Shown here piece by piece: positions 17,406-28,400 of a stretch of DNA of 64,000 nt. The stretch lies in the NCBI RefSeq assembly GCF_000447795.1, contig NZ_AUNI01000015.1:248001-312000 (forward strand), given 5' to 3'. A program made the position numbers and the translations under genes. The stretch's first letter is position 1, and the number at the start of each line of letters is the position of its first letter. The notes under the pieces are model-generated. The model had not been told where the DNA came from, did not search any database, and saw only the letters and a list, made by a program, of their open reading frames with translations. Origin of the DNA: Bacteriovorax sp. Seq25_V (GTDB taxonomy: Bacteria; Bdellovibrionota; Bacteriovoracia; Bacteriovoracales; Bacteriovoracaceae).

Positions 17406-18500
17406 TTAATCGTCACTTCCACTAAAGTCATTCATAATTTTTGTCTGTAGTCTAACTGATTCCGTATGAATAACGTGGAATAACTCTTCGATATATCTTT
17501 TTTCAAGGCCTAGCTTAGCACCAAGATCATTACGATCTTTCATTAAGCTATCCATACGATTGATTTGTAGGGGAGTTACATTATTTTCTTTTTTCGCTAG
17601 TCCAATTTCTGAAATAATATTCTTTCTCATATGTAAAAGCTCAAGTAATTCTCTATCTACTTGATCGATTTGTGATCTAAGCTTTTGGAGAGTTTCTTCA
17701 AATGTCTTATCCTCTGTCTCAAGTTTTCGAACAGAGAGATGCTCAATAATATTATTTAAACTCATTGGGGTTACTTGTTGTGCGGCATCACTTAGGGCCT
17801 TGTCTGGTGTAATATGAGTTTCAACCATTAGCCCATCCATACCTGCGTCCATAGCCTTTTGACAGACCTCTCCAATAAATTCTCTATCTCCCGCGATATG
17901 AGAAGGGTCACAGATAATTGGAAGTTCTGGAAGTAATCTTTTAAGTTCAATTGGTAGTGACCAAATTGGCTTGTTTCTGTATTTCGATTTTTCTGCTGTT
18001 GAGAATCCCCTATGGATAGCAGCAAGCTTCGTAAGACCTACGTTAGAAAATCTTTCAATAGCACCCATCCAAAGAGCAAGGTCGGCATTGATAGGATTCT
18101 TAACCATTACAGGAATATCAACGCCTCTAAGTGCGTCGGCAATTTCTTGGATCGCAAATGGAGAAACAGTTGTTCTCGCTCCAATCCAAAGAATATCAAC
18201 ATTATGTTTAAGAGCAAGTTCAACGTGCGAAGCATTTGCAACTTCGGTTGTTATAGGGAGTCCTGTCTCTGCTTTTACTTTTTCCATCCAAGGAAGACCA
18301 ACTAGTCCAACACCTTCGAATGTATTAGGTCTTGTTCTTGGTTTCCAGATACCGGCCCTAAATGCATCAACTTTACCAGATTCTTTGAGTTGTCTTGCAA
18401 TTGCCAAAACCTGCTCTTCACTTTCTGCCGAACATGGCCCTGCTATAACAAGTGGTCTCTCTTTTACACTAATCCAATTTGTTAATTTTTCTATTTTCAT
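17406..18500 (-). CDS. aroF: Bifunctional DAHP synthase / chorismate mutase
   Basis: 364 residues. The N-terminal part (about 1-260) is a type I-beta-like DAHP synthase: IAGPCSAES, FRAGIWKPRTRPN, IGARTTV, VKNPIN, CDPSHIAGDR and MVETH. It condenses phosphoenolpyruvate and erythrose 4-phosphate, the first step of the shikimate pathway. The C-terminal 95 residues (about 265-360) form a chorismate mutase of AroQ type, LRSQIDQVDRELLELLHMRKN. This domain order is well known from Bacteroidetes enzymes, where the mutase domain also serves as feedback sensor. GGAG precedes the ATG, and a sigma-54-type promoter lies 61-76 bases upstream. Confidence 0.95.
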   Translation of the reverse strand: MKIEKLTNWISVKERPLVIAGPCSAESEEQVLAIARQLKESGKVDAFRAGIWKPRTRPNTFEGVGLVGLPWMEKVKAETGLPITTEVANASHVELALKHNVDILWIGARTTVSPFAIQEIADALRGVDIPVMVKNPINADLALWMGAIERFSNVGLTKLAAIHRGFSTAEKSKYRNKPIWSLPIELKRLLPELPIICDPSHIAGDREFIGEVCQKAMDAGMDGLMVETHITPDKALSDAAQQVTPMSLNNIIEHLSVRKLETEDKTFEETLQKLRSQIDQVDRELLELLHMRKNIISEIGLAKKENNVTPLQINRMDSLMKDRNDLGAKLGLEKRYIEELFHVIHTESVRLQTKIMNDFSGSDD

Positions 18501-18560
18501 TTGAGCTCCAATACCTTTCTGTTTTGGTACGATCTTGTTATAACTGTATTCATTATTTAG

Positions 18561-18576
18561 AGCAATACCTGTGCCA
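18561..18576 (-). promoter_or_regulatory. Sigma-54 (-24/-12) promoter of the aromatic amino acid operon
   Basis: On the minus strand the sequence reads TGGCAC, A, GGTA, TTGCT, with GG and GC separated by exactly ten bases. This is close to the RpoN consensus TGGCACG-N4-TTGCW. The predicted start of transcription is about 12 bases past the GC, near 18550, giving a 5' leader of some 50 bases before the DAHP synthase ATG. RpoN itself is encoded at 61948. An activator binding site was not identified. Confidence 0.6.
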
Positions 18577-18676
18577 TTGAATTTGCCTATGTTTGTGATT
18601 TACGGGCCGGATTGTGTTAATATATCTGTGATTTGTATAAAGATTAGACAGTTTTTATCGTGCTAAAGGAGGCCTT

Positions 18677-19096
18677 ATGAAGTACTTACACGCGATGGTT
18701 AGGGTTTTAGACCTTGAAAAATCAATGAATTTTTTTGTCAATCAGTTAGGTCTTGTTGAAACAAAAAGACTTGATTTTGAAGAGGGAAGATTCTCGTTAA
18801 TCTACTTGGCAACAGCTCCAGGGGAGCCAGAAGTTGAACTTACTCATAACTGGAATAATAAAGAAGAATACGGAATAGGAAGAAGTTTTGGACACCTTGC
18901 TTTTGAAGTTGATGATATCTACGAAAAATGTCAGGCCTTAATGGATGCTGGTGTAACAATTAATAGACCACCACGTGACGGTTATATGGCCTTTATTAAG
19001 TCGCCAGATGGGATTTCAATTGAACTACTACAAAAAGGTGGAAAGCTTCCGGCCAAAGCACCGTGGAACACGATGGAAAATGTAGGGACTTGGTAA
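18677..19096 (+). CDS. gloA: Glyoxalase/VOC-family protein, lactoylglutathione lyase-like
   Basis: 139 residues forming a complete two-module VOC fold. Candidate metal ligands are visible as His5 (KYLHAMVRV), Glu near VELTHN, His in SFGHLAFEV and Glu in ISIELLQ, the usual GloA set. GloA converts the hemithioacetal of methylglyoxal and glutathione to S-lactoylglutathione. Divergent neighbours suggest its own promoter in the 176-base gap. AGGAGG sits ahead of the ATG at 18677. Other VOC enzymes share the fold, so the substrate is probable rather than proved. Confidence 0.85.
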   Translation: MKYLHAMVRVLDLEKSMNFFVNQLGLVETKRLDFEEGRFSLIYLATAPGEPEVELTHNWNNKEEYGIGRSFGHLAFEVDDIYEKCQALMDAGVTINRPPRDGYMAFIKSPDGISIELLQKGGKLPAKAPWNTMENVGTW

Positions 19097-19464
19097 TGAA
19101 ATCAGAAAAAGTACTCATCTTGGGAGCAAGTGATAATCAGGAACGATACTCTTATAAGGCCTTGCACATGTTGGAAGATCATGGACATCAGCCAATTTTA
19201 GTTAATCCAATTAAAGATGAAATTGAAGGAAGAAAAGTATTTCATTCTATCGAAGAAGTTCAAGAGAAGATTGATACATTAACAGTATATGTGAATAATA
19301 AGATTTCAAGTGAACTTACACAGTCAATTATTAAACTTAAGCCTACTAGGGTTATTTTTAATCCAGGAAGTGAGAATGAAGAGCTTGCTAAGAGTCTTAG
19401 CAAGCTGGGTATTAACTGTGAAAATGCTTGTACTCTTGTTTTATTAACAACAAATCAATTTTAG
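19096..19464 (+). CDS. CoA-binding Rossmann-fold protein
   Basis: About 122 residues, starting at the ATG that overlaps the gloA stop by one base (TAATG), with GGGACTTGG upstream. A Rossmann-like fold is indicated by VLILGASDNQERYSYKA, LVNPIKDEIEGRKVFHSI, and the late GSENEELAKS and GINCENAC. This is the CoA-binding domain family (YccU-like, related to succinyl-CoA synthetase alpha N-terminal domains). The job is unknown. It is coupled to gloA and ends three bases before the end of the giant convergent gene. A 25-base near-palindrome lies inside its 3' end. Confidence 0.8.
   Translation: MKSEKVLILGASDNQERYSYKALHMLEDHGHQPILVNPIKDEIEGRKVFHSIEEVQEKIDTLTVYVNNKISSELTQSIIKLKPTRVIFNPGSENEELAKSLSKLGINCENACTLVLLTTNQF
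19382..19406. repeat. 25-base inverted repeat in the 3' end of the CoA-binding gene
   Basis: Arms of 12 bases, AGCTTGCTAAGA and TCTTAGCAAGCT, flank a single G (19394). The match is perfect. It lies 62-86 bases beyond the stop of the giant convergent gene, but no T-run follows it on either strand, so it is not a standard intrinsic terminator. It could shape the 3' end of the giant mRNA. Confidence 0.5.
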
Positions 19465-19467
19465 AAA

Positions 19468-22400
19468 CTATGGTGTAGTGATATCAATTGTTGTTGTCGC
19501 TGCACCTTCAACTGTTGTTCCATTTTTAAACCAAATATCGAGTGTCGTTGTCGATGAGGCAGGAAGCCCTGTAAAGTTAATTGCTCCTACAACCTCGCTA
19601 CAAGCTAGCCATCCTGCATCTCCTGAACCTGGTGCAGGAGTTCCTGAAAGCTGGATCTTAACATCTGTGAATGATAGACAATCTCCAATTGTTAAATCAA
19701 CATCAGTACCTGAAACCGTGTTAGAAGCATGGGCTGCACTTACTTTAATAGTTGTAGGAAGTGACCTTGCCGCTTTTCCTTCTTTGTAGACATAATCAAC
19801 TTGTCTCATATCTAGAGACTGATGGTAGATAACTGTTTCATCAATTAACCCTGTGAAGTAGTTATCTGTTCCTGAACCATCCCAACCAATATAGAGGTTG
19901 TTTGGTGTATCAAGAACAGGATTGACGGAAACTGTACTGTTAACAGCTTCATATGCCCCATTAATATAAAGTTTAATGACACCATCTTTTCTTGCGACGA
20001 TAATATTATTCCAAGCATCGTAGTTTAAAGCTTTTGGAGCTTCAATACTATTAGTTAGGCCAGCTGTTTGGAAATCAAATTTCACAATACCTGCACTTGT
20101 GTAAAGTCTGAATTCTTCTTGTCCTGTAGACCACTTACTGATGATGTATCCATCATCATCTGAATCATCTTCTAAGTATACCCAAGTTGAAATAGCAAAT
20201 TCTGTACCTAGAGATACTGTCGGTCCTCCAAGAAGGTGTTCTTCATTTAGGAAACTAAATGATTCATTCAAAACACCATTTATACCATCTTGTGCGTATG
20301 TTAATGAAGCCGATTGGATATTAGTTAAGTTCATTGCACCCATGCGATCAGCGAGTACATATGTTCCACCAGTGTAATCCGCATCATCAAAAGTCCAGTA
20401 ATAGCTTGGAACAGCAGGTACTTGTGGCTGAATGTATTGATTAAGTGGTGTTGCATTCTTTCCTTTCGAATAAATTGCTTCAATTTGGAATTGCGTTAAT
20501 TCGGTCGTCCAAATTGCCATTTCATCTAAAGACCCAACAGTATAGTAAGCACCATTGCGCTCTTGTGCCCCAACTCGTGCAACAGGAGGTGATACAGATA
20601 GGAAATTTCCTGTATCTATTGCATCTGATTGCTCTTGAATACCATCAATGTAAAAATACAAATTAGCATTCTTTCGTGTCAGTGCAATATGTGACCACTG
20701 ACTAAAGTTAACCTTGTTGTATGAACACTTACGAGCATAACTTGATGTATTCCATGAACTTCCACCTGCTGAATTAACTGTTTGGAATGCCAGACAAAGC
20801 CTTCCTTCTGAGTCAACCTCGATAGAGAATTGGTTGTTTGCTGTATTCTCATCCCATCTACTATAGATAACAGAGCGTGTAGACGGTTTCGCAATTTTGA
20901 CCCATGAACTAAACGACAGTTCGTTTGAAAGAGAGATAGCTCCAGATGATCTCTCTAAGTAACCTGTACCAATATTTGCTAACGATCCTTTGATAATACC
21001 ATCTGTATTCGCTGATAAGCTCGCATTGTTTTTTCCTGCAAAGAAATCAGAATTAATAAGGTCAAAAGAACCTGCCGCTCCAGAGAGCTCTTTATCAAAC
21101 GGTAAATATAAGCTTGCCACTGGTATCGTTTGTGTATTGTATGTAATACTAAAGTCTCGAGTCAGTGGCTGAACATTTCCTGCCGCATCTTTAAACCAGA
21201 GACTTATGTTATTTACACCGTACACAAGTTTTGGATAAGTGATTGCTCCTGCAATTGTTGAACAACCTTGCCAACCAGAAAGTCCTGATACCGGTTCACT
21301 TGCTCCAGTTGTACCAACATAAACACCTGCAATATCCGCACAGCTACCAATTGTAAACTTCGCAATAGCTGAGTCGGTAGGAGTGCTGCTTGCTAGAGTC
21401 GCAGTTGGAAGCGCTGGAGGTGTTGTATCAGAAACATTTTTAATGATTGTAACAGACTGAGTATATGTCGAAACCACACCAGCTTTTTTGAAGTAAATAA
21501 TAAAGTCATTATTACCATCAACGAGTAGAGGAGTTTTGAATGCATCTACTGCAGTTGAACATGTCTGCCAGCCGAGCTGTGAGCCAGAGCCTGTGTCTGA
21601 AGCTCCTGGTGTTGCATCAGTAGATTTTGCAATCCAGACTGATTCGTATCCGTCACATTCGTTAATTTTCATATTTACAATAGTTAAATCAATAGTTGAT
21701 CCAGGTTCTGAGACAGCGAGAAATGGCATTGTTGAAATAGCATTACTATTTAAACCACGTTGATAAACATCATAGATTTGATCATGGTCAAGTGCCTTAC
21801 TTGTCCAAATTGCAGTTTCATCTATAAAACCTTCAAATCTATTTTCATCAATAGTTGCACTTGTGATATCTCCAATTCTAAACTTCGTTGTAACCGTTCG
21901 AAGAGGTGAGTTGGCCATATTCCAAACAAAGCCGGATTGCTTACCATTAATAAACATCGCCATATGGTTTCCAAGTCGTCTTACTGTAATATGGTACCAA
22001 TTAGAGTCAGTTGCAAAAATTTTATCAAGAGCAGATGTTACCTGAAATAAGTTGTTGTTTGCCAGACGATATTGGAATACAACAGTTCCAGCATTATTTG
22101 TCCTATCAACATACAGTCTATAGCTTTGCTCTGTTGGATCATCGCCCCATTGAGATAGTATCGTATATGTTTCTTGCTTCGGATCAGATAGTGGGTATGT
22201 CGTTTTTGTTAATTTTACCCATGTTGAAATTGTAAAGTCATTAGGAATATCAATAGTTGCACTTGATTCTAAGTATTGTGCAGCTCCAACACTATTGATT
22301 GAACCCCCGCCATCACTTCCTTCAAGAGTATCTTCATATCTTTTAATAAAGAATGACTGATTGACTTTAGCATCGACAGATCCCGTAATAACAGCATTGT

Positions 22401-25400
22401 TAATTGTTAGTGGTGCCGTAGCATCTTTTCCAAGGTCTGCTAATGTCGTAGTCACAATATTGGCATCGTCAAAATTATAGTAGTGATTAGGTTTTGTCGC
22501 AGCTAGGTAGTTTTCAGCTTTTGTTGGAACAGGCTGACCCTTCATTCCGCGATAGTATAGATACTGCATTTGTTCGATAGTTACATCTTTATTGTAGATT
22601 GCGAGCTCGTCAATAATAAGATACTTAGATGATGATTCAAGAAGTTTAAAGTTTCCTATTGGTTTTTGAAGACTCTGATCATTTATACTCGATGATGCTA
22701 CAATTTTTCCATTGAGTAGAACTTTAATTGATCCATCTTCTCTTATTACCCCAATATGGTTCCATGCCGTTGGAGTAACAATTTCAGTTGTTTCAACAGT
22801 TACAGTACTCCACCAAGAACCTTTTACTGTCGCGCTAATGGTTTCACTTGCTGTTTTAGCAATAGTGATTTGATTTGGTATTTCAAATATTTTAGTGTCA
22901 TTATCATAAGGGTAGTACCATACCGAGATTGCAAAGTTTTTATCAAGATTTAAGTCATCAAGATAAGTTCGATCAGTTGTTCCACCACTTATACCGTATA
23001 AGTTGTATGCATTTCCTACTTTCCCCCCTGGATTAGAAAATGTAGCAGCCCTTATGTGAAGATTATTCGCAGAATCATTAAGATTACCTTCGAACGCATA
23101 GTAGGCCCTTGGATTCTCCATTTCTGGTGGAAGATACGTTACATCAAATGTTATTGGAACAGAGGAAATGTCTCCCTCCTCATCTCGAAAATAGATATAG
23201 ATAGTAGAGTTACCTTCAGAAATCAGAGAACTAATGATTGCGTCAGCTTCCTTCGTACAATACTGCCATCCTGTTGTGAAATTATCTGGAGGTGTTGCAT
23301 CATCAACTTTAATATAAATTGAATTGATTGGAATGTCTTTGACTACAGGTGAAGTTTGATTATAAGTACAGCTTGGCATCGTAAATGTTGCAAAAGGTGA
23401 TGAGATAATTGTTTTATTATCTTTGATTTTTATACCTGGATCGTTAGGCGCATACCCATCAGCAGTATTTGCGATGTCATACTGAGCTCCATAGTTGTAT
23501 AGCGCTACAATTTGTGGTTCTGTAAGAACAGTCGGCCACATAGTAACTTCGTCAATTATTCCAGAGAAAAATGAGCCTGCTTCAGGAGCGTTGTCATCAG
23601 CTTCAGCTCCAATATACCATGGAGTTACATAGTTACTATAAGAGTAGTAGCGAGATGCTTGGTAAAATGGAATGTTGTATTTATTGATATAAACACCATC
23701 AAGGTAAATTTTTAAAATCTTTCCATCAAAAGTACCAGTGATATGGTGAAATCCTGTTGTATAAGAATAATTGTCAATTGATACTGAATATTCGGCAGCA
23801 GATAAACCAATTGCACTTGATGTGTTAACTGACATAACAAATTGCAATTTATTATTTTTAATTCTAATAGCGGTTCCACCAGCGTTAGTTGCTCCATTTT
23901 GCTTGTTGGAGATAATCGTCATGTTTCGTGTGTCACCTTTTACAAGGTAAGCCCAAGTTGAGATCGTAAGGTCTGTCTCATACGTGTTTGCACCTGTAGG
24001 AGCAAATGTCATATACTGATTGACTCCATTGAAATCTCTTCCTGCTGCAACTACTGCTGCTGTATCTGTTGTTGCGGTTGGCTCATTTCCTGAAGGAATA
24101 ACACCATTAACAGAAACGGAAGTTTTGTTTGTTGAGTCATAAAACTCCGTTGCACTTGTATGACCAGAAGCAACAGAGTCTAGAGATAGAATTGTTGTCG
24201 GTCTAGGGATTGTTACAGTTGCATTAAGGTTAACGACTTCTCCATTTAATGTCGCACTAGTGTTATGAACAATACCGTTAAATGACTTTAGCCATAAGCG
24301 TGGAGTAATTGGTGTTCCAGTTGTTAATGGAGAAGAAAGAATTGCTCCTGTGGCTGTTGTACATGGTTGCCAATTTTCATCTGTTGCACTTGGCGCAGTT
24401 GTACTGTCGTTTACTAATACAAGATCAGCATCAGTACAATCATTCATTGTTACTCTAATCCTATCTCCGTAGAAGAAGTTAGATGAGCTATCATAAATTG
24501 ATGCTTTTGTGTTAAGTGGAGTTGTTATTGTTCTCGCTGGATCATAAATACGTTGAGCAGTATTTCCTTTCGTATATAGTTCCATTATCTGAGTTGATGT
24601 TAGGGACTTATTAAAAATTGCTAGTTCATCAAGTGTTCCCTCATATAAATCAGAATTAGGTCCATTTGTTGCTGGGTTTACACCTGTTCCTAAGTATAAT
24701 GGAGTATTTGAGCCACCATCATAGCTGATAGTACGTCTGGTTAAGAAATCATCTACGTGTTTAAGCATGCCGTTTACGTACCACTTAACCCTTCTTCCAT
24801 CAAAAGTTAGAACGATGTGTGCTCTATTGTATCCAATATAGTCTTTTGGGATAACTGAGCGATATTTTACTCCATTAAGAGAGATGTAAAAGTGAATAGT
24901 TTTTAGTGAATTTATTCCTGCTCCAGGCCATCTTGATTGATTTAGAGACCAAAGATAGTACCCATCACCATCATTATTCATCGTAGATAAAATAGTTCCC
25001 GTGGTATCCGCTGAAGAATAATCACCGGCATCATCATTAATATCTGCCCAAAAAGAAATTGATAATTCATCTGTTGGCTTGAAGGCTGTGTTTGATGGGA
25101 TTTTTACATGTGTTCTTGCATTGTTAAAATCCAGTCCTTCATTAACTTGACCTGCTATTGCAGAATAATAGTGTAGTTCGGCATCGACTCTATTTGCTGA
25201 CTCATAAGCCTTTTGCGAATAAATAGTGTTAGCGTCAAAACTCCAATAAGCTGTTGGGGTTGGTGTTGGCTGTGCAGTGAAGTTAACAATAACATCTTGG
25301 CTTGTACTAGTTACATTGCCAGCACTGTCTTTAAACCATAGTCTGACTGTATTATCTCCATTTGCAAGCGCTGGTATTTCTATTGAGCCATCAGCAGTTG

Positions 25401-28400
25401 AACAGAATTGCCAACCATTAGAATCTTCGAGCGGCACAGTGATGTCATTAACAGTAATATAAACTGCAGCAATATCAGTACAATCATTGAGAGTTAAATA
25501 ATTCTCACTAGAAGTTCCAGTTTCCCATTTTGTGCCTGTCCAATTTTTTAAATCGAGACTGATTGTAGGAACTGTTGCCGGAGGAGTTGTATCACCCGCA
25601 TAGAGTTTAGATTTTAATCGATCATAATAGCTTACAATTTCTGTTTCTGTAAGGTTTTCATCGAATATCATTACTTCGTCTACGAGTCCATTACTGTAGA
25701 ATGGTCCAAGAGTGTCTCTGTTTATATATGTTGGCCCTGTCCCACTTTCTAATGTCTTGAAAATATCTGTAGAAAAATTATCTTCTGCAGCATTAATAGC
25801 TCTACGTTTGATACCATCAATCCAAAGAGATAAATTCTTACCGTCATATTGAGCTGTAATGTGATGAAGTCCTGATGTGATTTCTGATGTTGGTAAATAA
25901 ATTGTAGGATTTGAATTAACGTAACCCGTATAATTAGTATCATACGTTCTTTGTACCGAAAATCTTAAGGTTCCGTCGTACTGATAAATTCTCGTTGACC
26001 CGTGTTGATAAAAACCTCTTGAAGAAGTATCTCCATTAGTTAAAGTCGCATTGAACATGACAGTAATACCAAGAGCTTCATCATTAACATGATATTTACT
26101 AGAGGTTAAATGATTACTTGTTGTTGTTGATATACCATTGTTGATAGCATCTTTTATAACTGAGTAATTAGTTGTGTTTGATAGAATTGCATTGTTGTGT
26201 ACGATTGAATCGTAGTATCTATCAGTTAATCTTTGGTCTTGGTCTAGTGACCAGTAGGTGAGAGGTATAGTAAGATCATCATCATCATCAATCGCTGGAA
26301 TCTCAAGTATTGCAAAACCACTGGAAACATCACCATAATGATTTTTTGACCATATTCTCACGTATTGTGTTCCCATTGGAAGTTTGGCAGAAATAATTGC
26401 CCCAGGAGTTGTATTACACTCTCTCCAATCATTTGATTTTGGATCTGGTGAAGTAACAGATGGATCTCCAATGTATATAAATGGTGTAGATGTACAATTA
26501 AGAATTGTAACCTTTGTACGTGATTCAAAATTATCATAATGATAAACATAGGCATTATTCACATTTGTTGCAGTTTTTCTTACATCAAATAGATACTGTC
26601 CTGTGTTTCCTCTGTTGTAGATATCATTGATTTCAGATTGAGTAAGGGCCTGTCCCCATAATGCTATTTCATCAATTTTTTCACTGAAAAATGTTCCTGG
26701 TCTAGTTGTTGAAGTTTCAACATTTGAACCGATGTTTAGTCGTGGTGTATAAGTCCACTTGATAAAATCATTTTCAGCAAGCGTTGTTGTCGCTACTTGA
26801 GATGAGTTTACATATAAGAACATTTGGTTATTGTTAAACACTGCTGTGAAATGGTTCCATCCCGTTGGGACAAGAGCCATTGGTGCTGAAATGGTTCTCT
26901 CGCCCGCAATTGTAAGCCCAAGTTTGAAGTAGATATTTCCAGCATTTAAATAGAGGCGATAACCATCAGTAGGATTACTTGTATCTCTATCATAATATGC
27001 TGACTCTATTAAAGTTCTTTCAGCATTGTCTCCATTTGTTGTGTAAAACCAACCACTGAGTGATAGCTCGTTTACCGGACGGGTTAAGATTGAAGTATCA
27101 CCAGTTAGGTAAGATCGACCTCCAATATTTGCTGATTCATTCTTCTTTCCTGCTTCAAACCCTGAGACAGTATTAAGTGATGATTCAAAATTATAGGCAA
27201 ACATATCATGTTCAAAATTTTCACTGATTACATCTCTAAATTCCCTTCCTACATATGTTACTTGATCCATTGGCCAGTAGGCATTTGCTTGTGGAAGTGT
27301 CAGGTTATTGTAGTAGGCTACTGAGTCAGACGATATTGGTGTTACGTTACCTGCAAGATCTTTAAACCAAAGTGTAACTGTGTGACCACCTTCAGTTAAG
27401 CTTCTGTTAAAAGAGCCTGGTCTTGTTCTACAAATCTGCCATCTGTCATCTTGTTTGTCGGGTTGAGTTCCTTCGTTTACAAGGACCCCTGAAATATCTG
27501 TACACGAGTTTACTGTTAAATATAATTTATTATCGTATATTGTTTCTCTTTGGTTTTCTCTGCGCAGAGTAGGGTTTGCTGGTGGAGTTGTATCTGCGCT
27601 GTAAATAATATCAGCCCCATTATGGTATAGCGATGAAACCATTAAGCCAGTAAGAGGTTTATCCCATACAAGAACTTCATCGATTTCTCCACTTGAATAT
27701 GTCGATCTTACAATTGGGTATGAAGATGCATTCCAGTCTAGTGGAAGAGTGGCTCCTGTTGGTCCGTTTCCAACTGCAAATTTAATATTGGTATTATGAG
27801 TTATTGCACTTGCTGTGGCTGCAGAGAAGCTCTTAATGAATATACCGTCAACATAGAGAGATGCAGTCTGACCATCGTAAACACCAGTTAATAAGTGCCA
27901 TGCAGACGAAAGACTTGAAGTCTCTAAGTATGGCTTTAATGTTTGTCCATTGTCGAGACGTAATACAAACTCTACTCGAGGTCCAATTGGTGCATCATTT
28001 TGAAATCTTATACCATATCCCGATGACCCATTATAATTTCCAAGAATAACATCTTCTGAGCTACTATGGTTTGCTGGAATATATACCCATGCTGACACTG
28101 AAACTTTGTCTTTAATTCTTAGATGTTCGCAGTTGTCACAACGTGTGAAGTTTGTTGATGGTTGCTTGATTGCTTCATTAAGAACACCTGCTTGATTATA
28201 AAGCATGTCGTCTGAATTAGCGTAGTGGACAAAGTTGTAAACAGTATTGCCTGGGTCTGGATCAACATCTTCCCAGATACCTTTTTCACTCGATAGTATT
28301 GCACCTGAAATTCGATCAGTTAGTCTTCTTGTTGTCGAGTTGTTATGAGCACTATCAAATGTCCAGTGTACAATAGGTCTCGCAATAGGAAGGTCGTAAT

